Source of the DNA: Singulisphaera acidiphila DSM 18658 | Lineage (GTDB): Bacteria > Planctomycetota > Planctomycetia > Isosphaerales > Isosphaeraceae | Direction of reading: 5' to 3' | Assembly: GCF_000242455.2 (NCBI RefSeq) | Contig: NC_019892.1 | Coordinates: 6,892,744-6,956,743 of the forward strand | Length of the DNA stretch: 64,000 bases | Shown: positions 18,013-26,576 of the stretch, piece after piece | Numbering within the stretch: position 1 is the stretch's first letter | How the letters are laid out: every line of letters begins with the position of its first letter | Program-made: the position numbers and the translations under genes | Notes under the pieces: model-generated | Database searches by the model: none | The model's input: the letters and a program-made list of their open reading frames with translations, nothing else | What the model was told of the DNA's origin: nothing

Positions 18013-18066
18013 CGAGGACAGACTCAGAGGCGATCCGGTACTTGTAAGCGCGATCATGCGCCAGTG

Positions 18067-18696
18067 TCAGGTCTTCTGGCGCTTGAGGATCGCGGCGATC
18101 CAGTCCGGCGCGTAGAACGGCGTGCAGCCCTTCGGCACCGGCCGGTCGTCGATCAGGCCCCAGCGCGTGCCGATGTCGATCGCGCGCTGTCGGTGCTCCG
18201 GAAAGCGCACGCCGATCTCCACCAGGCACCGCATCATCGACTCCGCCTTCTTCACCGGAGCCGCCTTGCAACATGATTCGATCGTTTTCAGAATGTCGGC
18301 ACACTCCCCGGTGACCAGCCGCTTGCCGAGGAGCTTCGCCACCAGCAGGTTCCAGCCCGCGCGCCCGGTCAACTCCTGCTTGGCGCCCACCCACTTCCGG
18401 CACAACTCGTCCGCGCAGGCCGACTCCGCGACGACCTTGTAGGTCAGCTCATCCACAAGCTGGAAGTCGGTGGCCGAAGCGAGCATCGCCGCGGCATCCG
18501 CGGCCGTGAGCCGGTCTGGCGCCATCACCATCGTGGCCAGGAGCATCGCATCGGTCCGCCCGGTGTCCCAGAGCGCGAGTGCGAGGGCATGGTCGGTCTT
18601 GAGCTTTTTGCCCAGCGCTCGCAGCGGCCCCATCATCACGCGCGCCTTGCCCGCCCCCAGGGCGTCGAGCTGTCCGAGCACATCCGCGAGCTTCAT
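18067..18696 (-). CDS. AlkD-like HEAT-repeat DNA alkylation repair family protein
   Basis: A protein of 209 aa made almost wholly of helical HEAT-like repeats: LALALWDTGRTDAMLLATMV, then MASATDFQLVDELTYKVV-type helices. It ends with RAIDIGTRWGLIDDRPVPKG and a C-terminal helix YAPDWIAAILKR. The family (DNA alkylation repair, PF08713) includes non-flipping glycosylases, but whether this member keeps activity cannot be judged here. The start at 18696 has AAAGG upstream; a longer reading frame to 19002 is not supported. The gene lies alone between two inverted copies of a 45-bp repeat, which hints at acquired DNA. Confidence 0.65.
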   Translation of the reverse strand: MKLADVLGQLDALGAGKARVMMGPLRALGKKLKTDHALALALWDTGRTDAMLLATMVMAPDRLTAADAAAMLASATDFQLVDELTYKVVAESACADELCRKWVGAKQELTGRAGWNLLVAKLLGKRLVTGECADILKTIESCCKAAPVKKAESMMRCLVEIGVRFPEHRQRAIDIGTRWGLIDDRPVPKGCTPFYAPDWIAAILKRQKT

Positions 18697-19355
18697 CGGT
18701 CTACCTTTCTTTCCGGTTCGATCGTTCTCAAAATCGCTTGGCTGGGTCGGTATCGGCGGCACAGCCGGGGCTGCGAGCGGTCCACGAGCTCGAGCGAGGC
18801 GATGATCGAGGTGAGTTTGATTTATCGCATGTTTATGCTGTTGAAACTGAATGAATCGAAGAAAGCCGTGCCGTTCAAATCCCGAAAACTCCAGGAAAAC
18901 ATTACCGGATAGCCTCTTATCGCCGGGACTACGGAGCGGGATCATCACGTCGAACCCAGAACCACCTACCACTCCCCCGGGGCCTCCGATGGCAATGGTC
19001 AATGAGGCCGAATCGCGACAAGGTGACCGCGGTTTGTTCGACGTGTGACGCGTTGCGTTCCCCTTTGTGTTTTTGATAGGATAGGGTACAAATCAGCACG
19101 TTACATGCAGGCCACAATGGTTTTCGGGTGGTTGCTTAATATGCGATACTCCTCCGGAGTGATATGGGGCCGGAGGATGGTGCTGAACCTGACACGGTCC
19201 TTCTGTGGGAAGGAAGACGCTGTCTTGACGAATCGTCTCCTCGCCACACCCTCCTCGATTCTGATCGGGTCCATCGCCGAGTGGGTCCACCTCCACAAGC
19301 GAGGCGGGTTCACGCGGTCGGCGGACTCGTGTGTTGTAGGGGACTGGTTGGCTTT

Positions 19356-19465
19356 TGTCACGCGTGTCACGCGTGACTTTCTACTGCACGCATGACACGC
19401 GGGCGGGCGCGTGACTTCTTCTGAAAGTAGCTTCTGCATTAGATTGTCACGCGTTCCTCCCGTGA
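19356..19465. repeat. Cluster of GTCACGCG / CGCGTGAC motifs
   Basis: At least five copies of the octamer or its close variants in either orientation occur in 110 bases, at about 19357, 19365, 19370, 19408 and 19446. Several overlap so that ACGCGT palindromes arise. The purpose is unknown; it could be protein-binding sites or a decayed repeat. Confidence 0.5.
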
Positions 19466-19584
19466 CAGTCCATATTCACCTTTCGTAGAAAAAGAGATTT
19501 TGTGAGCTAAAGAGTTCTTTTTCGGATTTGGGCCCAAGGTTATCCCGGTAATCTGGGTGGCCTTGCCTGAGAGGCTGCCCCCAA

Positions 19585-19629
19585 AAGGCGAATCCCACCG
19601 GAGTGTTTGCGGATCTTCCGGGTCCCATG
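19585..19629 (-). repeat. 45-bp dispersed repeat, copy 2
   Basis: Reverse-complement match (41/45) to 17968-18012. On the minus strand it reads ATGGGACCCGGAAGATCCGC and continues into ACTCCGGTGGGATTCGCC. A second short block (CAG..CTC..CAGGC) about 15 bases further on is also shared. Confidence 0.7.
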
Positions 19630-19821
19630 AAGATGGAGACCAGGAAGGAGCGACTGGTCAACGTCCATCCCGGCCAAACTGTCCAAGCCGAAGGCTGAAC
19701 CTAGGGCGATGGCGGTTGGCACCGTTCCTGCACGATGTGGAAGGATTGGCTTGAGGCCGGGAGGGTATCCCGCTCCTCATTTCCGAGGCCGATGGGGGCC
19801 AGAAACGCCAGGAGGACCAAG

Positions 19822-20436
19822 ATGAGCATCGACCCAAGCCGTGAGACATTCGAGTCGATCTATGCCGGGAAGCCTCCCTGGGAAATTGGCAAGCCGCAAC
19901 GGGCTTTCGTCGAGATCGCCGATCAGGTTACGGGGGCGGTCCTCGATGTGGGTTGCGGCACCGGGGAGAACGCCCTCTTCTTCGCCGAGCGGGGCCATCC
20001 CGTGCTGGGCATCGACTTTCTCGAACGCCCCGTAGAAGAGGCCAGGAGGAAGGCCAAGAGGCGTGGATTGCACGCCGAATTCGACTGCCGGGACGCCCTG
20101 ACGCTGACGGAACTCAACCGCCAATTCGACAGCGTGGTCGACAGTGGCCTGTTCCACGTCTTCTCCGACGAGGATCGGGTCCGTTACGTCGCCGGGCTGG
20201 CCTCCGTGACCAAACCGGGAGGGCGGCTCTTCCTGCTCTGCTTCAGCGACGAGGAACCCGGCACCCTAGGCCCGAGACGTGTCTCCGAGCAGGAACTTCG
20301 GGACGCGTTTGCGGAGGGTTGGGCCGTGGAGGAGGTCCGAGCCACGAGGTTCGAGATCGCCCCCGATCTGAAGGACCTCTCGTTCAGCGAGGGGGGACCG
20401 AAGGCATGGTTCTCGGCGATGCGGAGACAAGGCTGA
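19822..20436 (+). CDS. Class I SAM-dependent methyltransferase
   Basis: A protein of 204 aa. AVLDVGCGTGENALFFAERG is motif I for S-adenosylmethionine binding, GIDF the acidic-loop strand, and VVDSGLFHVFSD and KPGGRLFLLCF are motifs II and III. The TFESIYAGKPPWEIGKPQ opening resembles the TPMT/Tehb-like methyltransferase group, which acts on small thiols or metalloids, but the substrate is not determined. The start at 19822 follows an excellent AGGAGG site. A longer frame to 19735 exists without support. It is monocistronic and convergent with the release-factor-like gene. Confidence 0.8.
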   Translation: MSIDPSRETFESIYAGKPPWEIGKPQRAFVEIADQVTGAVLDVGCGTGENALFFAERGHPVLGIDFLERPVEEARRKAKRRGLHAEFDCRDALTLTELNRQFDSVVDSGLFHVFSDEDRVRYVAGLASVTKPGGRLFLLCFSDEEPGTLGPRRVSEQELRDAFAEGWAVEEVRATRFEIAPDLKDLSFSEGGPKAWFSAMRRQG

Positions 20437-20475
20437 CCGAATCGCCCAAGCGGCGTCTGGCCGAATCGCTCGGTC

Positions 20476-20515
20476 ATTCGGAGTCGGGGGACGTCGCTGC
20501 TGCCAGACTCCGAAT
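20476..20515. terminator. Hairpin between convergent genes
   Basis: ATTCGGAGTC (20476-20485) pairs perfectly with GACTCCGAAT (20506-20515) with a 20-base loop. It is placed between the methyltransferase and the release-factor-like gene, both of which end toward it. Confidence 0.35.
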
Positions 20516-20567
20516 CGCCCACCTCGCGCTGACTTCTCGCATCCGTTTTTAATCCCCCTTCGACCTG

Positions 20568-21083
20568 TCAATGAAGCAAATGCAACCCGGCTTCGCGACG
20601 GTGGGCGTTGACCATTCCGAGAGCCCGAGGCTCGCCCTTGAGAAACTTTGTTAATTGAGAAGGCGTGCATGCGAGTGCCTCGGAGGCGGCCTTCACGTCC
20701 ATTTTTTGAGCCACGAGTACGTCGAGGGTTTCCGCGAGGATCGATGGAAAATCGTCGTGGTCGAGGCTCACCGCGATTCGCCCGCCACGGCAGCGTGATT
20801 GCCAGAGAGGGCTCCGGCCTGCGCTGGGGTCGACCGGAAGGCGGACTTCGAGGGCGAGGTTGACGCGGAGTCGGAAGTAGGCGGTTCGGAGGTTCTCACC
20901 CTGAGTCCGGCGCTCACTGGCCTCGGCACCGATGCCAGTTGGGCGATGGAGGAGAACGACCGTCGTCTCGACCTTATTTCGATTCTGTCCCCCCGGCCCC
21001 GAACGACGGGTGCGCTTGGTTTCGCACTGAGAGGCGAGTTGGGCGACCTCCAATGAGGCCGGATGGAGGGGGGGCGCGCTCAT
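20568..21083 (-). CDS. Peptide-chain-release-factor-like protein (GGQ, RF-1 domain)
   Basis: A protein of 171 aa. RRSGPGGQNRNKVET places the catalytic GGQ at residues 31-33, the motif that hydrolyses peptidyl-tRNA. The codon-recognition domains of RF1/RF2 are missing, so it resembles stand-alone rescue or RF-H-type proteins. The C-terminal half is helical and carries LVAQKMDVKAASEALACTPS, a helix-turn-helix-like stretch. It lacks the strongly basic tail of ArfB. It overlaps the upstream GNAT gene by four bases. Confidence 0.75.
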   Translation of the reverse strand: MSAPPLHPASLEVAQLASQCETKRTRRSGPGGQNRNKVETTVVLLHRPTGIGAEASERRTQGENLRTAYFRLRVNLALEVRLPVDPSAGRSPLWQSRCRGGRIAVSLDHDDFPSILAETLDVLVAQKMDVKAASEALACTPSQLTKFLKGEPRALGMVNAHRREAGLHLLH

Positions 21084-21568
21084 TCTTCCACCCTGCCTGG
21101 TTCGATTCTCTTGCAGTAGACGATCAGGTCATCCCCATCCGCGTAGAAGTCGGCCAGCACGCTGGCCTGATGATAATCATGCTTCAGATAGAAGCGTCGT
21201 GTTGGTTCGTAGTGGGGAAGTGAGGAGGTTTCAATCAGGAGGAGTCGTCCCCCCTGCTGGCGGATGTCCTCCTCGACCCTAGCTAGCAACGCCGAGCCGA
21301 TGCCCTGGACTTGCCGCCCTTTTTCGACGGCAATCCAGTAGAGATACCAGCCGCGATCCGTCATCGAGGCGGGAGCGTAGTACGCGAAGCCAAGCGGTCG
21401 GTCTTCCTGGCTGTAAGTGATACACCGGTGTCCATTTTCTCGTTCTTTGGCATAATAATCATCGAATACCTCGCGCAAGGCGACAATCTCATGGGGCTTA
21501 AAAACGTTTGTCGCTTGGGCAAGGTCGATCAGGGCTGAGATGTCTTCGGGGTCTGTGTTACGAATCAT
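21080..21568 (-). CDS. GNAT-family N-acetyltransferase
   Basis: 162 aa from ATG 21568, which has GAGG five bases upstream; 21613 is an alternative. GRQVQGIGSALLARVEEDI is the acetyl-CoA pyrophosphate-binding motif A, preceded by the WYLYWIAVEK strand. LIETSSLPHYEPTRRFYLKH is the motif B region typical of small-molecule or protein acetyltransferases. The substrate is unknown. It is translationally coupled (ATGA) to the downstream release-factor-like gene; acetylation in translation is one possible link but is speculative. Confidence 0.8.
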   Translation of the reverse strand: MIRNTDPEDISALIDLAQATNVFKPHEIVALREVFDDYYAKERENGHRCITYSQEDRPLGFAYYAPASMTDRGWYLYWIAVEKGRQVQGIGSALLARVEEDIRQQGGRLLLIETSSLPHYEPTRRFYLKHDYHQASVLADFYADGDDLIVYCKRIEPGRVEE

Positions 21569-22112
21569 GGAGGCCTCTTCAGCAGATATCCGTTTCGGAT
21601 GTATTGCGCTCAAGTGGGTGTGGCCAATAAGTGAGCAAGCGAGACCCTTGTGAACGGGTGGGATTTCGGGTTTACGATTCGACGCGCCGTTCCCGCGAAA
21701 TCACCCCGTTCGCATCAATCCTATCACCGCGAAGGGAACCGTGAGGAGTAGGGAGACACGAGTGGGGCCCAGCGAATTGAAGTTCCTCCCGGTTTCTTGT
21801 AGTCATCGGATCTTCGTCCGTGTATAAAGAGGGGTACGCTTCTCAATCTCTCGACCGCATTTGCCTGGTCAGCTGACGGTTATCGAGAGGTTCGCTGACA
21901 CTTCTTGCGGATCGCAGCGCAGGGTACTACTTGAATCGGGTCAACCGGGCGGGAAACGCTTATCGGTTGGCCCCAAGCTTCAATCAGGAGGGTTGTCCGG
22001 GTTCACCGAAGCCGGGAATGCCGGACTGGTCGTTGCCGACGGCAAGGACGTCGATGATTGTTTCAGGAGTTTCTGTGCCTATGACCCTATGAAGACCTTT
22101 GGAGTAAAGACG
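21569..22112. other. Intergenic region, no confident gene
   Basis: About 540 bases between divergent genes. The plus frame is open from 21861 into the next small gene, but the part before 22113 has no ribosome site and no recognisable domain. The 5' regions of both flanking genes must lie here; I see no clear promoter. Confidence 0.4.
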
Positions 22113-22337
22113 ATGACATTCTTCGAGTCTGAGCGGGCCACCTACCATGCCAACTATGAGGCTCTGCTGGTCCATGAGGGCAAGTTCGTCGCCATCAAGG
22201 GGGAGACGATTGCAGGGGTGCGGCAGACCTACGACCAAGTGGTCGAACTGGGCTACGAGCGGTTCGGCCCTGTTCCATTTCTCGTGAAGCGAATCAGGCT
22301 CGAGGATGACACGACGTCGCACTTCATTCGGCCTTGA
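22113..22337 (+). CDS. Small hypothetical protein (74 aa), DUF5678-like
   Basis: The ATG at 22113 has GGAG eight to nine bases upstream. The sequence YEALLVHEGKFVAIKGETIA followed by a helix and VELGYERFGPVPFLVKRI resembles DUF5678-type small proteins (gets-used '..L..yegkwVAi.g..i...', then '..a...G......i..v'). The function is unknown. Upstream in-frame starts (22089, 21861) are less supported. It overlaps the next long frame at its very end, but the membrane protein is thought to start 200 bases later. Confidence 0.5.
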   Translation: MTFFESERATYHANYEALLVHEGKFVAIKGETIAGVRQTYDQVVELGYERFGPVPFLVKRIRLEDDTTSHFIRP

Positions 22338-22537
22338 AGGAACATTCCTTCCGCATTTCGAGGTGGAAAGAGAGGAGACTTGGAGGGGACGCACCGGCTC
22401 TCCTTGGCGGCTGCGTTAAGCGACCAGTCCTTCGCGCTCTTGTCAATGTCCCGGCCGCCCGCTACCTTGGGCCTGGCGTTGAACGTCCATCCTTCGCGAC
22501 GACTGTTGGCAAGCCTCCTTCCGCCTGTCACTCCACG

Positions 22538-23563
22538 ATGATGAAACCGCCCGGCCGGACCTCGATACTCGCGACGACGCTCCGTCAGCGATTCGAAGCA
22601 ATCAGCAGGCTGGGAAAGAAGCGATCGACGAAGCTCGCTCTTAAAACCCTCCTGGGCCTCCTCGTCCTCTGGACGGTCGGCCGGCATGTGCGCCTGACCT
22701 GGACTCGGCTCCACGAACAGGGCGGAGCATTGCGGGTCGAGCCCGCCTGGATTGTCGCCTCCATGGGGTTATACCTGGCGGGGCTGACCGTTTTTGGCGT
22801 CTTCTTCGATCGGGTCATGAAGGCCAGTCCAACCCCGGTTCGCCTCGGCCCGGCAGTGCGCGCGTACCTGATCAGCCACCTGGGCAAGTATGTTCCGGGC
22901 AAAGCGTTGGTGGTCGTCATGCGGGTGGGTCTGATGACGCCGTACGGCGCACGTGCGGCGACCGCCGCATTTGCGACGCTCTATGAGACCCTGGTCATGA
23001 TGGCCGGGGGCGCGATCGTCGCTACCTTGGGATTTCTGGTGGCCCCTCTCGAGTGGTGGCCCGTCCTGATCGGCGCCTCGCTTTCGGTGGCGCTCTTGAT
23101 CGTGGTGGATCCCAAGGTCTTCCCTAAGATCTCGGCGCTGGTGAGTGTACCGTTCAAAGGCGTCGGCCCCGACGCCCTTCCCCGGTTCTCGCGCCGGCTT
23201 TTGGCCGAAGGCTTGCTCTATGCGGTCGGGGGTTGGATCTTGCTGGGGTTCAGCCAGGTCGCCGTTGTCTACGCGGTGACGCCTGCCGGTGTCCCTGCCA
23301 TGCGATGGCCTTTGGTCATCGGCAGCGTGGCCCTGGCGACGGTGGCTGGATTTGCGGTGGCGATCTTGCCAGGGGGGCTGGGAGTGAGAGAGGGTTTTTT
23401 GATGGCGACACTCCAGCCTGCTCTCGGAGCCGATACGGCGGTTGTTGCCGCACTTGCCCTACGGCTGACTTGGTTGATCGGTGAGCTCCTTGTCGCTGCG
23501 GTCCTTTCTCTTGTTCGCCCGAGAATTCCCGCGGTTGTCCTGACCGAGGTTCCCGTTTCATGA
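22538..23563 (+). CDS. Flippase-like membrane protein (lysylphosphatidylglycerol synthase TM / UPF0104 family)
   Basis: 341 aa from ATG 22538, with many membrane helices. KTLLGLLVLWTVGRHV starts the first, and SHLGKYVPGKALVVVMRVGL is the family's typical conserved cytoplasmic segment. A final AGFAVAILPGGLGVREGFLM matches the conserved Leu-Pro-Gly-Gly-Leu-Gly-Val-Arg-Glu motif. Members act as lipid or glycolipid transporters or as the membrane part of MprF. It overlaps the following GT2 gene by four bases. The frame opens at 22334, but no ribosome site supports that start. Confidence 0.75.
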   Translation: MMKPPGRTSILATTLRQRFEAISRLGKKRSTKLALKTLLGLLVLWTVGRHVRLTWTRLHEQGGALRVEPAWIVASMGLYLAGLTVFGVFFDRVMKASPTPVRLGPAVRAYLISHLGKYVPGKALVVVMRVGLMTPYGARAATAAFATLYETLVMMAGGAIVATLGFLVAPLEWWPVLIGASLSVALLIVVDPKVFPKISALVSVPFKGVGPDALPRFSRRLLAEGLLYAVGGWILLGFSQVAVVYAVTPAGVPAMRWPLVIGSVALATVAGFAVAILPGGLGVREGFLMATLQPALGADTAVVAALALRLTWLIGELLVAAVLSLVRPRIPAVVLTEVPVS

Positions 23564-24531
23564 TCAGCTTCGTCGTGCCGGTCCATAACGAAGGCGAGAG
23601 CCTGGCCACTCTCCACGAAGAGCTGAGCCAGGTCGTGGAGTCCAAGGCGCTCGGCGACGTCGAGTTCCTTTTCATTGACGACGGAAGCCGCGATAACACC
23701 TGGGACGTGATCCTCAAGCTGTCGGGAGTCGACCCGAGGGTCCACGCCATCCGCTTCCGACGCAACTTCGGCAAGGCCGCCGCGCTGACCGCCGGGTTCG
23801 AGGCTGCGCGGGGCGAGATCGTGTTCACGCTCGATGGCGACCTTCAGGACGACCCGGCCGAGGTCCCTCGCTTTCTCGAAAAGCTCGACCAGGGCCTTGA
23901 TGTCGTCAGTGGCTGGAAGCGGCGTCGTTATGATCCTTGGCACAAGGTGGGGCCAAGTCGCATTTTCAATGCGATGGTCAGTTCGCTGACCGGCTGCCGA
24001 CTCCACGACCATAACTGCGGGTTCAAGGTGTACCGGCACCAGGTACTGGCCGAAGTCGGCATCTATGGTGAACTGCACCGATTCGTCCCCGTTCTGGCCC
24101 ACGCACGTGGATTTCGCGTGGGGGAGATCGAGGTGAATCACCGTCCGCGCCAGTTTGGATCTTCCAAGTACGGCGTGACGCGAATGCTCAAGGGGCTACT
24201 TGACCTGCTGACGGTGCGGTTTCTCACCCGGTTTAGCCAGCGTCCGCTCCATGTTCTGGGGGGGATGGGCATGGGCCTCCTCTTGCTGGGTGGGATCGGG
24301 CTCACCTATCTCGCTTTCCTCTGGCTCGTGGGTGACGGGCCGATCGGTCAACGACCGCTCCTCGTTTACTCGAGCACGTTGGTGGGTGTGGGAGCGCAGT
24401 TCTTCTGCCTCGGGATCTTGGCCGAGCTGGTCACCTCGTACAGCATCCGGGCTGAGGATACGTTTAGTATTTCCGAACAAATTGGTCCGCGCAACGGCCC
24501 CGGTGCCGAGAAAACAGAGGGTCCGCGATGA
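23560..24531 (+). CDS. Family 2 glycosyltransferase, polyprenyl-phosphate sugar synthase type
   Basis: A protein of 323 aa. It opens MISFVVPVHNEGESLATL and has the acceptor/donor loop LDGDLQDDPAEV with DGD at 92-94, and RFRRNFGKAAALTAGFEAA. Two C-terminal membrane helices (GGMGMGLLLLGGIGLTYLAF and the next) anchor it, as in DPM1/GtrB-like enzymes. These make polyprenyl-phosphate sugars at the inner leaflet from nucleotide sugars. It is coupled by ATGA overlaps to the flippase-like gene before and the GT-C-like gene after. Confidence 0.85.
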   Translation: MISFVVPVHNEGESLATLHEELSQVVESKALGDVEFLFIDDGSRDNTWDVILKLSGVDPRVHAIRFRRNFGKAAALTAGFEAARGEIVFTLDGDLQDDPAEVPRFLEKLDQGLDVVSGWKRRRYDPWHKVGPSRIFNAMVSSLTGCRLHDHNCGFKVYRHQVLAEVGIYGELHRFVPVLAHARGFRVGEIEVNHRPRQFGSSKYGVTRMLKGLLDLLTVRFLTRFSQRPLHVLGGMGMGLLLLGGIGLTYLAFLWLVGDGPIGQRPLLVYSSTLVGVGAQFFCLGILAELVTSYSIRAEDTFSISEQIGPRNGPGAEKTEGPR

Positions 24532-26063
24532 GGACGGCTGAGTTCGGGGACGGAATGGAGGCGACGCCGGTTCGCTCTCAGGCCCGACAGTTCGTGGCCC
24601 TGATCGTGATCACGGTGGCCACCGCCCAGGCGCTCGGCCTGGCTCTGAAATCCCCGACGCAGCTCGGGGCCAACGATATCTCGCGCTGGTCGACCGTCTG
24701 GAGCTTGGTGGAACGGGGTACCTACGCGATCGATGACTGCCCCTGGCAGGACAAGACCCAGGACAAGGTTCTCAAGCCCGACAAGCTCGCCAAGCCAGGG
24801 CCGACCAGCTCCTGGCTCAACCGGGTCGAGTACACATTCGCCCCCCGATCGTGGAAGGTGGGCGAGCCGGTCGATCACTTCTATTCGAGTAAGCCCCCGC
24901 TCCTGCCGACCATGATGGCCGGCTTACTCTACCCCATCCGGCATGCGCTTGGGGTTCCGCTCGACAAGGTCGTGGAGCAGAAACGACTGCCGCGCTGGGT
25001 TGAGAAAGAGGTTGTGGGACCGCCTCGCAAGATCGAGCATGTGCTCGAGACCCCCCCGGAGACGGTCAAATGGCCCGTCTACGTCTTCTATTTCAAGCCG
25101 CTCATCGTGCTCTTGAATGTGGTGCCGCTCTGGATCTTTCTCGTCCTCTATGCGCGTCTTCTCGACCGGATCGCGCCCAACGACTGGGCCTGGTTCCTCT
25201 GCCTGTTCGGCGCGGCCTGGGGATCGTTCCTCTTTGCGTTCGACCAGACCCTGAACAATCACACGATCGCCGCCTCGAGCGCCTTTTTCGCAATCTACGC
25301 CTTGATTCGGATCTGGGAGCAAGAGGAGCCCTCCGCCACCTGGTTTGCAGTGGCCGGCTTCTTCGCCGCCTTCACGGCCTGTAACGAACTGCCCGCCGCG
25401 CTCTTTGGGATTCTCCTCTTCCTGATGCTCCTGGTGCGACATCCCAGACGCACCCTCTTCGTCTTCCTTCCGGCGGCCCTGATCCCTTGCATCGCGTTCC
25501 TGGCGACGCAGTACCTCGCTTTCGGCCAGTTCAAGCCGGTCTATGAGGAGTTCGGGACGAAGAGCTACCAGTATGAAGGGAGCTACTGGAACACACCACT
25601 CGAGATGGATTGGTTCAACGTCCATCCCGAACCGTACTCGGTCTATCTGCTCCATATGACGTTTGGCCATCACGGCGTTTTCTCGCTGACTCCCCTGTTT
25701 CTCTTCTCGGCCCTTGGCCTGGTCCGTTCGCTCTGGACCCGCAGCTCGATTCGCTCCCTCGCCTGGCTGACCTTGCTGCTCTCCGTCTCGCTCTTCGCCG
25801 TCTATCTGTTCAATCCGAAGGCGAGGAACTACGGCGGTTCGACTCAGGGCTTGCGCTGGCTGTTCTGGCTGATCCCCTTCTGGTTCGTGTTCCTTCCCAA
25901 GGGCGTCGAGGGAGGAGAGGAGCGGCGCTGGGTCCGGGTACTCACGCTGGCGGCGCTGCTGGTCTCGGTGTTCTCCGTTGGCTATGCCATGCGGGCACCG
26001 TGGAGTCATCCCTGGATCCTGGATGCGCTCGAGCATCTCAATTTGTATTCGCTTCAGCGCTAG
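24528..26063 (+). CDS. Large polytopic membrane protein, GT-C glycosyltransferase-like
   Basis: A protein of 511 aa with about ten membrane helices. The first (FVALIVITVATAQALGLAL) is followed by a long extracytoplasmic loop rich in charged residues (GANDISRWSTVWSLVERGTY, KPDKLAKPGPTSS). That layout fits GT-C transferases that take sugars from polyprenyl-phosphate carriers, though no signature is decisive. An alternative start is ATG 24555. With the GT2 and flippase-like genes it forms a three-gene envelope glycoconjugate operon. Confidence 0.6.
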   Translation: MRTAEFGDGMEATPVRSQARQFVALIVITVATAQALGLALKSPTQLGANDISRWSTVWSLVERGTYAIDDCPWQDKTQDKVLKPDKLAKPGPTSSWLNRVEYTFAPRSWKVGEPVDHFYSSKPPLLPTMMAGLLYPIRHALGVPLDKVVEQKRLPRWVEKEVVGPPRKIEHVLETPPETVKWPVYVFYFKPLIVLLNVVPLWIFLVLYARLLDRIAPNDWAWFLCLFGAAWGSFLFAFDQTLNNHTIAASSAFFAIYALIRIWEQEEPSATWFAVAGFFAAFTACNELPAALFGILLFLMLLVRHPRRTLFVFLPAALIPCIAFLATQYLAFGQFKPVYEEFGTKSYQYEGSYWNTPLEMDWFNVHPEPYSVYLLHMTFGHHGVFSLTPLFLFSALGLVRSLWTRSSIRSLAWLTLLLSVSLFAVYLFNPKARNYGGSTQGLRWLFWLIPFWFVFLPKGVEGGEERRWVRVLTLAALLVSVFSVGYAMRAPWSHPWILDALEHLNLYSLQR

Positions 26064-26342
26064 CTCGACGGAACTTCGCCCTGCATTTGCCTGCAACCGG
26101 CTTGAAGCCATCGCTTCAGCCGGTTGTCAGCGCATGCACACGACTCGGGCCAGTTCTCTCAGATCGAGGTCGCAGGCGAACCTGTGACGAGAAAGGGATG
26201 AGGTCGAACCGTTTGTGAAGGCGGCTACCAGTTCAATGGGCTCGGCCACAAACAGCGCCCCGGCGCGATACCCCGTTGCATCCGTGCGCCAAGTTGTCTA
26301 TCCTGATTTCCTACTCTACTCACGAGAGTGTCATGACACGAA

Positions 26343-26453
26343 GTGAGGGAAGGGCGAGTGGGTGGGGTCGTGCGAGGCTCCCACTCGCCCCTTGGCGGTT
26401 GGTCGCATCAGCGCAAGGCTGATGTACCGTCACCATTAGGGTGGATCGTTGGT
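26343..26453. repeat. Tandem repeat unit 1 (period 121 bp) with internal hairpins
   Basis: It holds the inverted pair GGGCGAGTGGG / CCCACTCGCCC (11-bp stem) and a second small hairpin GCATCAGCG..GCTGATG. It ends with ATTAGGGTGG. It is a close copy of 26464-26576, differing by a few substitutions and two single-base insertions. Confidence 0.8.
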
Positions 26454-26463
26454 GTGACAGGTG

Positions 26464-26576
26464 GTGTGAGAAGGGCGAGTGGGAGGGGTCGTGCGAGGCT
26501 ACCCACTCGCCCCTTGGCGGTTAGTCGCATCAGCGCGAGTCTGATGTGGCCGTCGCCATTAGGGTGGTTCGTTGGT
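26464..26576. repeat. Tandem repeat unit 2
   Basis: Second copy with the same order of elements, offset by 121 bases. Both hairpin stems are conserved (the 11-bp GGGCGAGTGGG stem is intact). The second small hairpin keeps its stem while its loop differs (GCAAG vs GCGAG). Confidence 0.8.

Larger units (their letters stand above)
18697..19821. other. Gene-poor 1.1 kb stretch
   Basis: Between the AlkD-like gene and the methyltransferase I find no gene with a good ribosome site and plausible composition. Open frames at 19045-19395 (plus) and 19101-19439 (minus) overlap each other on opposite strands and look like chance or decayed coding. The stretch holds a cluster of GTCACGCG motifs (19356-19465) and copy 2 of the dispersed repeat. 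Confidence 0.5.

Noticed and set aside
19045..19439. Overlapping frames on both strands (plus 116 aa, minus 112 aa)
   Set aside because: Mutually antisense, no ribosome site, contain the GTCACGCG cluster; looks like chance or a decayed gene.
24924..26111. 395-aa minus-strand frame, Glu/Arg-rich
   Set aside because: Antisense to the GT-C-like membrane gene; hydrophobic codons on one strand read as charged residues on the other.
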